From JBNGOQ01 sp050589645 (GTDB lineage Bacteria; Bacteroidota; Bacteroidia; Flavobacteriales; Flavobacteriaceae), in the NCBI RefSeq assembly GCF_050589645.1, contig NZ_JBNGOQ010000001.1:992001-1056000 (forward strand): a DNA stretch of 64,000 nucleotides. Reading direction: 5' to 3'. A program made the position numbers and the translations under genes. This document shows positions 1 to 7,434 of this stretch, piece by piece (the first letter of the stretch is position 1; each line of letters begins with the position of its first letter). A model generated the notes under the pieces. That model had not been told where the DNA came from. It searched no databases and worked only from the letters and a program-made list of their open reading frames with translations.

Positions 1-1
1 T

Positions 2-124
2 ATTCTTTTAGGAGTGATAGCCGGACGTTTCCCGAACAAAACGCTGCACTGGGATAACAGTACGGCACGCTTTTCGGAGGAAGAGGCCAATCAGTATTTG
101 GAGTCGCCCTACCGGGATTTCTAA
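2..124 (+). CDS. C-terminal fragment of a Gfo/Idh/MocA-family oxidoreductase (partial)
   Basis: The first 40 codons of the window stay open in one frame and end at TAA (122-124). The encoded tail contains GRFPNKTLHWD followed by an acidic stretch and ends YLESPYRDF. Bacteroidota Gfo/Idh/MocA NAD(P)-dependent sugar dehydrogenases often end with a similar R-F-P-x-K-x-L-x-W-D segment followed by E-A-N-x-Y and a Y-R motif, which is the basis of the call. The Rossmann domain and active site lie outside the window, so the substrate cannot be judged. It is the only plus-strand gene in the first 20 kb and converges on the next gene. Confidence 0.6.
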   Translation: MLLGVIAGRFPNKTLHWDNSTARFSEEEANQYLESPYRDF

Positions 125-192
125 TGGCTCAAAAAGGACAAAAAATACCCCCTGTATTCTTTTCATTATAGCAAAAAGCATGCGGGGGGTTC

Positions 193-669
193 TTATTTAC
201 TATCCATGGGATGAATATTCACCCTATAAAGTAACCATTTGCCGTTCCTTTTGATCCAGATTTCCGAAAGGGCCGCTTTTGAGGTAGAGGTGTCCCCTTT
301 TGGACCTAAATAGGTTTCGGTGACAATTCTACGGGTGTGCGCAAGGGAATCCAGGACCAAAATTTCAAGGTATTGCTGTTTTCGGTCCGAAACACGCCAC
401 CCATCGGCAAACCATTCCGCAATGCCCTCGATCCACTTTTCCTTTTTGTTGGTGACCTCACTGCCAATGGTCCATCTACTGAAATCATCGGCCAGTAAGT
501 CTCCGTAAGCCTCGGCACCGCCACCCCCGGGAGCGGTGGTTGCCGATAAGCGACTTATGACATCCACGATTTCTTTTTGCTCAGGGGACCACGAATCCTG
601 GCCGTACCCTACAACGGATAAACACAGTGCGATCAGCACTATGCCCATTACTTTTGATTTGTATTTCAT
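193..669 (-). CDS. Secreted SnoaL/DUF4440-like (NTF2-fold) protein
   Basis: 158 aa with a cleavable signal peptide: KYKSK, a hydrophobic core of about 15 residues, then VVGYGQ with cleavage expected near residue 23. The mature part has the alpha+beta order of NTF2-like proteins: an N-terminal helix (PEQKEIVDVISRL), a YGDLLADDFSRW segment, a middle strand-helix unit and a C-terminal pair of strands ending GKWLLYRVNIHPM. This suits DUF4440/SnoaL-like domains, which either bind small molecules or act as minor enzymes; nothing seen here fixes a substrate. A TACCTTTA box at 724-731 may be its -7 promoter element. The fold is a moderate-confidence call and the function is unknown. Confidence 0.7.
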   Translation of the reverse strand: MKYKSKVMGIVLIALCLSVVGYGQDSWSPEQKEIVDVISRLSATTAPGGGGAEAYGDLLADDFSRWTIGSEVTNKKEKWIEGIAEWFADGWRVSDRKQQYLEILVLDSLAHTRRIVTETYLGPKGDTSTSKAALSEIWIKRNGKWLLYRVNIHPMDSK

Positions 670-766
670 GTTCTCGTTCTTTGATTAATGACACCCCAAG
701 GGCGGGCCTAAAAGAAAGCCATTTAAAGGTATAAAATTTTTGCCGTAATGGTGGATAGCGCGGTGT

Positions 767-1492
767 TTAACCCCATTTGTATGTATGCTTTCCCCAGGCC
801 AACACCTGAACGCCTTCCGAGTAATGGACCTTGGCCGGATTCCCTTTTAGCAAGGCATCAAATCGTTTGTAATCGACGTTCAAGTTTTTAAGCTCAATGG
901 CGTTTGTAGGCCATGGAACATGATGAATTTCAAAGGCATTTATGCCATCGCTCGCATCTTGGAACAACGCATATCGTTCCGTTAACCAGGCATCCAATTC
1001 GGTTTTATCAGTTTTCCCATCGGAAAGTTCATAGCTTATGGCCAATTGGTCTTGAAACACGGCATTGGACGATCGGTAAAGGCCATTTTCCCGATGCATT
1101 TTGGAAAAGCGGTATGGCAGTCCGGATATTCCTTTGGCAATGGCACAGGAAGCACGCTTACCGCCCTCGATGCTCAGGAAATAGACCCCCGCTTTGCCCT
1201 TGTGTTTCACATAGGATCGGATATTGATTTCATCAAAATTTGAAATTGGCGAAAAGGGAGGGAGGTATTTCGGTCTAATTTTTTCCATGGAAAAGGCGAC
1301 CACGGAAATCCAAGGTTTGCCGTCATAAAGATCAATTTCCAATTCCTTGGGGATAAATTTTTGCAGTTCCTGCACGTCGGTCTGCCAATGTAGAAAAATG
1401 GCGCGATTCCATTCTTGGTAAAATTTCCACTTTTGATTGGGAAGTTGCCAAGGACGATGGTCCGTTTGTGTTAAGATTTCATTTGTCGTCAT
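767..1492 (-). CDS. DUF2071 (YqjF-like) family protein
   Basis: 241 aa and soluble. The order of conserved segments is that of the YqjF/DUF2071 family: an N-terminal FLHWQTDVQELQKFIPKELEID (the family's habitual H-W-x-V-x-x-x-L-x-x-x-x-P), then DGKPWISVVAFSMEKIRP, a middle EINIRSYVKHKGKAGVYFLSIE and a C-terminal HYSEGVQVLAWGKH. The family is related to acetoacetate decarboxylase-like folds, but its reaction is not established. The gene stands alone between a secreted NTF2-like gene and a methyltransferase gene, all on the minus strand, with about 100 bp on the first side and 40 bp on the second. Confidence 0.85.
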   Translation of the reverse strand: MTTNEILTQTDHRPWQLPNQKWKFYQEWNRAIFLHWQTDVQELQKFIPKELEIDLYDGKPWISVVAFSMEKIRPKYLPPFSPISNFDEINIRSYVKHKGKAGVYFLSIEGGKRASCAIAKGISGLPYRFSKMHRENGLYRSSNAVFQDQLAISYELSDGKTDKTELDAWLTERYALFQDASDGINAFEIHHVPWPTNAIELKNLNVDYKRFDALLKGNPAKVHYSEGVQVLAWGKHTYKWG

Positions 1493-1532
1493 TGTTGTGC
1501 CGCCTTCTTATACCCTATGGTTCTGACCCATC

Positions 1533-2099
1533 TTATTTTTCAACTACGATCATGCTGTACTTCGTTGTGGAGCTATGTCCGCTCTCGTCATCTTTGTAGA
1601 CGTATGGGAATTTCTCATCGGCAATTCTTTTATGTCCTTCCTGGGTATTGATCGTGTCGTTCAAAATGGTCACTTTCTTTCCGGTATCCTGAATGCAGAA
1701 TACCACCAGGCAACCCTTTTTGATCTTTGACAGGATATTTTTTATAAGTCCCGTTTCTTTTTTCAGGTCTTTTTTCTCGAAATGGAACATACTGTCCAAT
1801 AGCACATAATCGTAGTTGATATAATCATGGAACATATATATATCCGAAACAATTCCCCTCAATGTCAAATTTTCGGTTTTGGCCATCCGGTTCATTTGCG
1901 CTATACCTACTTTGGAGTTGTCAATTCCTACGACGTCAAAGCCCATCCGGGCCAGCGGTATGGCATCTCGTCCCTGGCCACAGCCCAGATCCAACACCTT
2001 TCCTTTCTTTGCGAATTTGGAAAAAAAGGCGATCAACTCGGGATAGGGTTCCCCGAACAGATTTTCTGTCTTATAATAATTGTCGTATGCTACAGCCAT
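1533..2099 (-). CDS. Class I SAM-dependent methyltransferase (TehB-like)
   Basis: 188 aa. Rossmann motif I is VLDLGCGQGRDAIPLARMGF (residues about 36-55), followed by the acidic end of strand beta2 (VVGIDNS) and a YVLLDSMFHFEKKD segment at the motif II/III position. The overall shape (short N-terminal YDNYYKTENLFGEPYPELIAFF, then the SAM-binding core) matches TehB/UbiE-type small methyltransferases. No substrate-specific domain is present. The gene is 40 bp downstream of and co-directional with no obvious partner; upstream lies 144 bp of non-coding DNA. A role in detoxification by methylation is typical of TehB relatives but is only an inference. Confidence 0.85.
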   Translation of the reverse strand: MAVAYDNYYKTENLFGEPYPELIAFFSKFAKKGKVLDLGCGQGRDAIPLARMGFDVVGIDNSKVGIAQMNRMAKTENLTLRGIVSDIYMFHDYINYDYVLLDSMFHFEKKDLKKETGLIKNILSKIKKGCLVVFCIQDTGKKVTILNDTINTQEGHKRIADEKFPYVYKDDESGHSSTTKYSMIVVEK

Positions 2100-2243
2100 T
2101 CAGATTTTGTCCTGTTAAAAACAATAGTTGGGCCCCGGCATGGCTTGGAATTTGCCAGCTAAATCCAAGCAGGGTCAAAATGGGTTTCTTTTGGGCCAAA
2201 GAACCGGCCAAGCTAACTTATGGTCATTGTTGGTAAACAACTT

Positions 2244-3065
2244 CTATGGGTCCATGGAATAATTTTCCGTAATGGATGAAACATCCTCCAGTTTTTTCCA
2301 ATGCGATGGTCTTTCATAGTCCTGACCCGATATGAGTACCTGGACATTGGGATATGAGGCTTTGACCTCTTCCCATGTGGTATCTATCCAATGGGCTTCG
2401 TCCATTTCCAAAAGGGCAACACCCTTAAGCCGTCCGGAAACCGCCTTTCCGATAAGCGGCCACCATAGGCTTTCTGTTTCCCTGTCCCACAGTACAAATC
2501 CGTCAAGCCCGTTCCACACCTCCTTGTCATAGTAGGTATAACCGCTTAAGGCAAAGGTCAATTCCTCATCACCGTATTGCCGTTCATAGATTGCTCCCAA
2601 ATCGGCTAGAATGCAGTAGACGGCCATGATGGGTTTTCCATCTAAAACATCATTGACCACTTCGTGTCGGGTAAGATCCTTCACGGAATATGCTTTTACC
2701 TCCTTTCCGGAATACGCTACTAAAAATCTGGTACTGTCCGCCCAAATGGAATCGGCCTGCCGTACCGAAGTGAACTCCGGTTCAAGTAGGGCAGGAAACT
2801 TTTCCCGGCCTATCCCATAATGAAATTGGCCATCTTTGAGTTCATATCCAGTAATATCAAAATGCTGGTCATCCTTTTCTCCGCCGTACAGCATTTTTTT
2901 TCCATCGACCTCAAAGAATTTACCATTTTCTAGGGCTACCGGACGCTTTTTCTTTACTGTCTCTTCGGTCTTTTTCGTTTTTGGAAGCTCCTTTTTTTGT
3001 TGTTTACAGCTGAGGATCACTACTACGGACAGTAGCAAAATAAGACTCTTAATAATCGTTTTCAT
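2244..3065 (-). CDS. Lipoprotein of unknown function
   Basis: 273 aa. The N-terminus is a clear type II signal peptide: MKTIIKSLILLLSVVVILSC with the lipid-attached Cys at residue 20, followed by a Lys/Glu-rich linker (QQKKELPKTKKTEETVKKKR). The mature domain begins near residue 43 and contains GKFFEVDGKKMLYGGE and DGFVLWDRETESLWWPLIGK segments with many aromatic residues, and ends with YERPSHWKKLEDVSSITENYSMDP. I do not recognise a domain with certainty; the W-D-R-E-T-x-S-L-W-x-P-L-x-G-x-A run resembles a DUF3179-like core, which is a weak lead. It should sit in the inner leaflet of the outer membrane or periplasmic face. A plausible promoter lies at 3122-3153. Confidence 0.8.
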   Translation of the reverse strand: MKTIIKSLILLLSVVVILSCKQQKKELPKTKKTEETVKKKRPVALENGKFFEVDGKKMLYGGEKDDQHFDITGYELKDGQFHYGIGREKFPALLEPEFTSVRQADSIWADSTRFLVAYSGKEVKAYSVKDLTRHEVVNDVLDGKPIMAVYCILADLGAIYERQYGDEELTFALSGYTYYDKEVWNGLDGFVLWDRETESLWWPLIGKAVSGRLKGVALLEMDEAHWIDTTWEEVKASYPNVQVLISGQDYERPSHWKKLEDVSSITENYSMDP

Positions 3066-3121
3066 GAGGTTTACTTAAGGTTGGACCTTGATTTCTTTGT
3101 ATACTCGAAATTGGGCTGATT

Positions 3122-3153
3122 TAAAGGTAATATTTTTAAAGTTTGTAGCACAA
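3122..3153 (-). promoter_or_regulatory. Probable promoter of the lipoprotein gene at 2244-3065
   Basis: Read on the minus strand there is TTG (3153-3151), a 21-base spacer and TACCTTTA (3129-3122). The second element fits the Bacteroidota -7 consensus TAnnTTTG at seven of eight positions. The distance to the start codon is 57 bases. Confidence 0.4.
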
Positions 3154-3175
3154 GATTTTCAAACTATGGCATTTG

Positions 3176-3817
3176 TCAGTGGTTTTTCTGCCAGACCAGG
3201 CCCCTAAAGCCATGTTCGTACCGTTTAAATTGCAGCAAATGATATTCCGGGAAGAGTTGTTCCAACTCCCGATCCTTGAAATTGATGGAGGTTATTCCCT
3301 TTGTTGGGTTATCGCTCTTCTTTAGGATGGCAAGCTGATCTTGGGCCATATAGGGGTTAAAGAGGGCGTAGAGGATGCCGTTGGGGTTTAATTGGGCGTT
3401 GATCTGCTGCTTGACGATGTTGAGTTCTTCGGAGCTGATATTGTCCAGGATCTTGGCTGCCAAAATCCCGTCGAAACTTTGGTTTTGAAAAGGATGGTCG
3501 GTCAAAGGTGCGCAGCTAAAAACAACCTCTTGCCCTTCTTTTTTGGCCCAGTCCTGGGCAAAATCTATCGCCTTTTGGGAGAAGTCGAACCCGGTCACTT
3601 TTACCCCCGCTTTACTGAGGAACAGGGCCCAAATACCGATACCGCAACCAAGGTCCAGCACGGTTTGCACCCGGTGTTCCTTAAAATGGTCCAGGCAATC
3701 CCGCATGGATTCCGAGGGTGCGGTCCGCGTCCATGCTTCCGGAACCTCGGAGAATATGCTATCCCAAATGCCCTGGTCAGTTATATTGTACTTTCGTTTA
3801 TTGGCTTGCTTGTCCAT
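3176..3817 (-). CDS. Class I SAM-dependent methyltransferase
   Basis: 213 aa. Motif I is TVLDLGCGIGIWALFLSKAG (about residues 54-73), motif II VTGFDFSQKAIDFAQDWAKK and the motif III/IV region is SFDGILAAKILDNISSEEL, where the D-x-I-x-A replaces the more common D-x-I-x-x. The length and order match small-molecule class I methyltransferases. The N-terminal segment (DQGIWDSIFSEVPEAWTRTAPS) may form the lid. No substrate can be assigned. It lies 24 bp upstream (in genome order) of the SnoaL-like gene on the same strand and could be co-transcribed with it and with the DUF4442 gene. Confidence 0.85.
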   Translation of the reverse strand: MDKQANKRKYNITDQGIWDSIFSEVPEAWTRTAPSESMRDCLDHFKEHRVQTVLDLGCGIGIWALFLSKAGVKVTGFDFSQKAIDFAQDWAKKEGQEVVFSCAPLTDHPFQNQSFDGILAAKILDNISSEELNIVKQQINAQLNPNGILYALFNPYMAQDQLAILKKSDNPTKGITSINFKDRELEQLFPEYHLLQFKRYEHGFRGLVWQKNH

Positions 3818-3841
3818 ATCGTGGATAGCGGTTGTTTCCTA

Positions 3842-4219
3842 TCAGTACATCGTATTTGGATTTGCAGAACGTTCGGGAATCTGTTGGATGGAATCCCAGT
3901 GCTCGCATATTTTCCCGTTTTCATCAAAACGAAAAAAGTCCATAGTGATATATTCATCATTTCCAGGCCATATTTGGTGCGTATGTAGTGCTACCAAGTC
4001 TCCTTCGGCAATACAGCGAACGAATGCGATGGATTTGTCCGGATATTCCCTTTGCATTCGTTCAAAATAATCGATAAATCCCTGGATGCCATCGGCCACG
4101 TCCGGGTTATGCTGAATATATTCCTCGCCCACATACTTGGCTATGGCTTCCTTGGGATTCCCTTCATAGGCCATTTTGTAGAAGGCTATGGCATTTTCCT
4201 TGTTCTTTTCTAAACTCAT
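3842..4219 (-). CDS. SnoaL-like / nuclear transport factor 2-family protein
   Basis: 125 aa when started at ATG 4219 (MSLEKNKENAIAFYKMAYEG). The frame is open for 18 more codons to a TTG at 4273 that overlaps the preceding stop, but the family's first helix starts with E-x-N-K-x-x-A-x-x-F-Y and the ATG has an AGG five to eight bases upstream, so the short form is preferred. The domain shows the SnoaL pattern: YVGEEYIQHNPDVADGIQGFIDYFERM, then a central GDLVALHTHQIWPG and DFFRFDENGKICEHWDSIQ at the end. SnoaL relatives are cyclases or ligand-binding proteins; many bacterial ones have no known role. It follows the DUF4442 gene. Confidence 0.8.
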   Translation of the reverse strand: MSLEKNKENAIAFYKMAYEGNPKEAIAKYVGEEYIQHNPDVADGIQGFIDYFERMQREYPDKSIAFVRCIAEGDLVALHTHQIWPGNDEYITMDFFRFDENGKICEHWDSIQQIPERSANPNTMY

Positions 4220-4269
4220 TTGCCTGGTTTTAATTGCTGCCCATAGTCTTATGCGCATCGTAGTCTTTA

Positions 4270-4800
4270 TCAACTACTGCTTTTGGATTTTTGTCTTTTC
4301 TTTTTGTAATAGGCCTTATCCGCAATATAGATTGTTTTCCGTACTTCACAATACACCTTGGTCCTGGTCTTGTCCGTAAGTAAGGTGGTCTTTAAGATCT
4401 CTATTTCGGTTTCCTGGGCCACGCGTTTCCGGATGCTGTCCAATTCGTCCGGGGTATAGGTAAAGTCCGCATAGAGGTGTTCCCTTGCCGGGCGTTTAAA
4501 GAAAATCTGGGCAGATTTGTCCCAGACCACGTAGTCGTCCCCTAAAACATTGATCAGTTGCACCATGGGAATGGGGTCTACGGCCGAAAACATACTGCCC
4601 CCAAAAATGGAGTTCACATAATTTTTGTTCTTATAACTAAGTGGAAGTTTTATGCTCACCTGCATCAGATCCTTGGATACATGGACCACCCTGGCCGTGC
4701 TGCGCCGGTACATGGGCGATAGGTTAAAGCCAACTTTGAAAAGCTTGCCCTTCCCTACGTATTTTGAACCTAGTTCGAATAGTTTTTGATAGACGGACAT
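4270..4800 (-). CDS. DUF4442 hotdog-fold (thioesterase-like) protein
   Basis: 176 aa. The central segment NYVNSIFGGSMFSAVDPIPM is the hallmark of DUF4442 proteins, where N-x-x-x-G-x-x-F-x-x-A/V-D-x corresponds to the central hotdog helix of acyl-CoA thioesterases. The C-terminus is unusually basic and serine-rich (KKKRQKSKSSS). A role on acyl thioesters is likely from the fold but unproven for this family. It is the first gene of a minus-strand run (4800 down to 3176). Its stop codon at 4270-4272 lies only about 50 bp before the SnoaL-like start. Confidence 0.8.
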   Translation of the reverse strand: MSVYQKLFELGSKYVGKGKLFKVGFNLSPMYRRSTARVVHVSKDLMQVSIKLPLSYKNKNYVNSIFGGSMFSAVDPIPMVQLINVLGDDYVVWDKSAQIFFKRPAREHLYADFTYTPDELDSIRKRVAQETEIEILKTTLLTDKTRTKVYCEVRKTIYIADKAYYKKKRQKSKSSS

Positions 4801-4937
4801 TTATGTTTTTTGCTGTTGTTTTTAAAGGGTGCAAACCAGTGCTTAGGGCGAATCCTTTGCATATTGAATAAAGATAATTGATCGGAAGGGTTTTCCCTTT
4901 GTTATGGGGGCGAAATATCGCTTGCTAGTCGTACTGG

Positions 4938-5121
4938 AGATTCCTCGCAGGCTCGGAATGACAAAGGGGAATAGAATATAGTGCCATTCAGAATGCCGTG
5001 CCCGAAGCAAGCGGGAAGCAGAGAATCTATTAAATGCCGACCTGCACTACACGAAAATGTCACATCGAGCGCAGTCGAGATGTCTTACAACGACTCCTAA
5101 GGAGTTCTCGACTGCGCTCGA
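4938..5121. repeat. Dispersed palindromic intergenic repeats
   Basis: The 738-bp stretch 4801-5538 has no convincing gene and is built of short repeats. At 5064-5120 the 16-mer TCGAGCGCAGTCGAGA occurs and is followed about 30 bp later by its exact reverse complement, making a long hairpin. At 4938-4952 the 15-mer AGATTCCTCGCAGGC occurs; its exact reverse complement is found 2.5 kb away at 7422-7436, overlapping the stop codon of cusB. Such pieces look like members of dispersed intergenic repeat families. No transposase is near. Confidence 0.6.
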
Positions 5122-5186
5122 ACGGACAAAAGGGTGTATAGTGTCATTTAGGGCCAGCGAAGAATCTATGCGGTACACCAGCACGT

Positions 5187-5215
5187 AAAAAAAGCCACAG
5201 CTTTATCGCTGTGGC
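5187..5215 (-). terminator. Rho-independent terminator, minus strand
   Basis: GCCACAGC (5194-5201) pairs with GCTGTGGC (5208-5215) around a six-base loop; on the minus strand the stem is followed by seven T (complement of 5187-5193). It would end any minus-strand transcript coming from the 5220-5540 region, which has no assigned gene. Confidence 0.65.
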
Positions 5216-5300
5216 CCACTGCTTTGGATTGCATTGGTCCGCCTTTGGTGGACATCCATGCTTGCGGAGCATTAAACTTTGGTCAAGCGCTTGTTCATTA

Positions 5301-5510
5301 CTATTTGTTAGCGATTATAATGGATGGAAAGTACACAATGCGCCCTGTCCCCGCAACTGGAGGTTGTAGTCCTGCTTCCAGACATACAAAATAAGGGTAC
5401 AACGTGGGTCTGACACCTACCTGATTGATGAGCGTGCATACATGATGTATAGGTACCATCCAGTAAAGCTGATAATGAAGATTATCAATCACTTTAATGC
5501 ATTGGCTCAA
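5301..5510 (-). other. Small open frame of doubtful status, or unannotated transcript
   Basis: A 69-codon frame starts at 5510 and ends TAA at 5301; its product (IIIANK at the end) has no signal peptide, no domain I recognise and an atypical mix of Cys, Tyr, Pro and Gly. It lies between two repeats and ends 86 bp before a strong minus-strand terminator, so the region may be transcribed. It could be a decayed gene, an RNA or chance. Adjacent hairpin: GTCC at 5239 pairs across GCCTTTGGT with GGAC. I do not treat it as a real protein gene. Confidence 0.15.
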
Positions 5511-5538
5511 GCAGTGTCCCGGTGCCCTGTTTAATCAA

Positions 5539-6291
5539 CTATACCGTGGGTTTCTTTGATTTGATCAATGCCTGGACCTTGATTAATGCTGTCTTTATAG
5601 CATCAGATTTGCTCTTTTTGAGCATTAGGTCAATTTTTCGCTCCAAAGGTGCAAAGTTCGCGTCAGGATTCAGTTCGACCAGTTCAGTAAAGTAGGTATC
5701 AATTCCTGCGGCAAGTAACTTCCGTCCGTCCTCGGAAAATGCATTTTCATCGTTTATTTCATCCAGGTAAATGTTGAAGTTGCTGATTAGGGTGTTAACG
5801 TTGGAATTAAGGTTATTTTTTACCCGGATGGAATTTGGGTCATCGGAACTTGCCAGGATCTCATCATTTCCCAGTTTAAAATATTTTAGCTGAAGGCCTA
5901 GTCCAAAATGCCATACTTTGAGCATTTCCTTACCGTACAAATAGTTGTCCTGCACATCTCGCGATTGGTAAATATCATGCATTTCCTTCCATTGTTTAAA
6001 GAAGCCGGAGGCAACCCCATTTCTATGTTTTAAGCCCAACTCCTCATCGTCCAATACCACTTTATAATTTTGATGGTCGGTCAGTTTTTCAACGATTATC
6101 CTGGTCGTGGGATCATCTAGTGATGGCAGTTTTTCATCATTTTCATAGCCGTAGTTCAATTCAAGAGTAACTTTTTCATAGTCCTCGATGCTCCAGAACC
6201 TCTTTTCAATAGGAAATTTGTGTTCTTCGGTCTTGCAGCTTACTATTAATAGACAGATGACTACTTGAATTATGATTTTTGTTTTAGTCAT
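5539..6291 (-). CDS. Lipoprotein of unknown function, overlapping the DUF922-like gene
   Basis: 250 aa from ATG 6291 (MTKTKIIIQVVICLLIVSCK, lipobox Cys at 19). An 11-codon longer start at 6324 is possible but would put charged residues before the signal peptide. The mature part is helix-rich and charged, with YLYGKEMLKVWHFGLGLQLKYF in the middle and a C-terminal helical half ending LIKSKKPTV. I recognise no family, although the all-helical lipoprotein look is like DUF3829. Its start overlaps the stop of the upstream membrane protein gene by eight bases (ATGACTAA), a layout that usually means translational coupling, so the two products probably act together at the envelope. Confidence 0.75.
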   Translation of the reverse strand: MTKTKIIIQVVICLLIVSCKTEEHKFPIEKRFWSIEDYEKVTLELNYGYENDEKLPSLDDPTTRIIVEKLTDHQNYKVVLDDEELGLKHRNGVASGFFKQWKEMHDIYQSRDVQDNYLYGKEMLKVWHFGLGLQLKYFKLGNDEILASSDDPNSIRVKNNLNSNVNTLISNFNIYLDEINDENAFSEDGRKLLAAGIDTYFTELVELNPDANFAPLERKIDLMLKKSKSDAIKTALIKVQALIKSKKPTV

Positions 6292-6979
6292 TAATTTGGA
6301 CTTTTGGTTTTTCGTATTCAGCAAATAAATTTAATAAACTATCCACAGTTCTTTCATATTTTTTTTGTTCCCTAAAAACATAGCTGTGGAAGGTGTCGTA
6401 GTCATATTTGCTTTGAAATTGTCGTTCTTCCAACCAAGTATGGTCTATGATTTCCTGAATTTCATTTTTAAGTGGTCCTTGTAGGTCAGCGATTTTCTTT
6501 TTTGCCTTTCTCGAGTATAGTTCGGTGATTTTGAAATGGTATACTTCATGACTAAGCAATTCCTTGCTGTTTGAATGTGAATTATAAACAAAAGACCTGG
6601 ATGGGTGGAACAATGCCCTGACACGTACCGAATCGTCTTTGATTTCGCTTTCTATAGTTGTGACTACATAGGCAAAGCGTTTATTTCCATACAATGATTT
6701 TTTAAAGAATTCAAGTCCCCTGAAATTTTCAAATGTTATTTGATCTACTCTATCATAAGTAATTGGACTTTCGTAATCTAGAAAATTTACACGGGTAAGA
6801 ATGGAAAAGGCGATGACAAGTGGGAGGAGTATTAGAAAACTATATTTCATAATTCTCTTGAATTTCCTAAGCGGAATTTTATTACCTTTTTTACTTTCCC
6901 TGATGACAATTATCAACTGATAAAATACAGGAGAAAAGTAAAGCCCTAAAACTAAAATGATGATAAGGATATCATTCAT
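6284..6979 (-). CDS. Membrane protein with DUF922-like HExxH putative metallopeptidase domain
   Basis: 231 aa. Two membrane segments are visible, residues about 3-26 and 46-64, with a basic loop between them (RESKKGNKIPLRKFKR), so the remainder (65-231) lies on one face, most likely periplasmic. That domain has HEVYHFKITELYSRK: HExxH at 144-148 followed by E153, and further on YDYDTFHSY with His198. DUF922 proteins combine H-E-x-x-H-F-x-I-x-E with a later Y-D-x-x-T-x-H-G, and this protein matches both, with Ser for the last Gly. Zinc peptidase activity is thus plausible but unproven. It is followed, with an eight-base overlap, by a lipoprotein gene. The 22-bp tandem array lies in its upstream region. 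Confidence 0.7.
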   Translation of the reverse strand: MNDILIIILVLGLYFSPVFYQLIIVIRESKKGNKIPLRKFKRIMKYSFLILLPLVIAFSILTRVNFLDYESPITYDRVDQITFENFRGLEFFKKSLYGNKRFAYVVTTIESEIKDDSVRVRALFHPSRSFVYNSHSNSKELLSHEVYHFKITELYSRKAKKKIADLQGPLKNEIQEIIDHTWLEERQFQSKYDYDTFHSYVFREQKKYERTVDSLLNLFAEYEKPKVQIND

Positions 6980-7201
6980 AGGTAAGGAATCATTTTAGTG
7001 GGGTATAACATGCCGTATCGGGATAATCATATCCGAATACCCTGGAATTACTAACGTACTATGATGAGAAAAGACCACGGTCAAAGTTGTGGCTTTTTTC
7101 TTGAACCAAAAAATGGATTTCTACAATTTATGTTTTACATAGAAATTTCCTGGGAATTAGTCCTCCTCAAAAAACAAAAAACACAAAGCTGCAGCTTTCC
7201 T

Positions 7202-7421
7202 AAAATACATATCCAGGGAATACAAAGCATATCTTTGAGAGGTGCAAAACACATCTTTAAGAGGTCCAAAGCACATCTCTAAAAGACCCAAAGCACATCT
7301 TTGAGAGGTTCAAACCCTATCTCTGGCAGATTCAAACCCTATCTCTGGCAGATTTAAAATAAATCCCTGGCAAATTTTAAATACATCTTTGGCGGATTTT
7401 TAAAGAATATCCAAATACCGG
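7202..7421. repeat. Tandem array of ten degenerate 22-bp units
   Basis: From 7202 the sequence falls into ten consecutive units of exactly 22 bases. Typical units are AAAGCACATCTTTGAGAGGTTC (units 2-5) and the variant AAACCCTATCTCTGGCAGATTC (units 6-7); the outer units are more diverged. Each keeps A-A-A at positions 1-3, AT(A/C)T(C/T) near 7-12 and G-G-C/A-G-A near 15-18. 22 is not a multiple of three, so the array is not coding on either strand. It fills most of the 455-bp gap 6980-7434, downstream of cusB and upstream of the DUF922-like gene. The rest of the gap shows nothing else. Confidence 0.85.
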
Positions 7422-7434
7422 GCCTGCGAGGAAT

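Noticed and set aside
5230..5330. Resemblance to an integron attC site (GTTAGCG, AACAAGCGC)
   Set aside because: The complementary core box GTTRRRY at the other end is missing and there is no integrase.
7061..7282. 73-aa plus-strand open frame
   Set aside because: It runs into the 22-bp array, whose period is not a multiple of three; no signal or domain.
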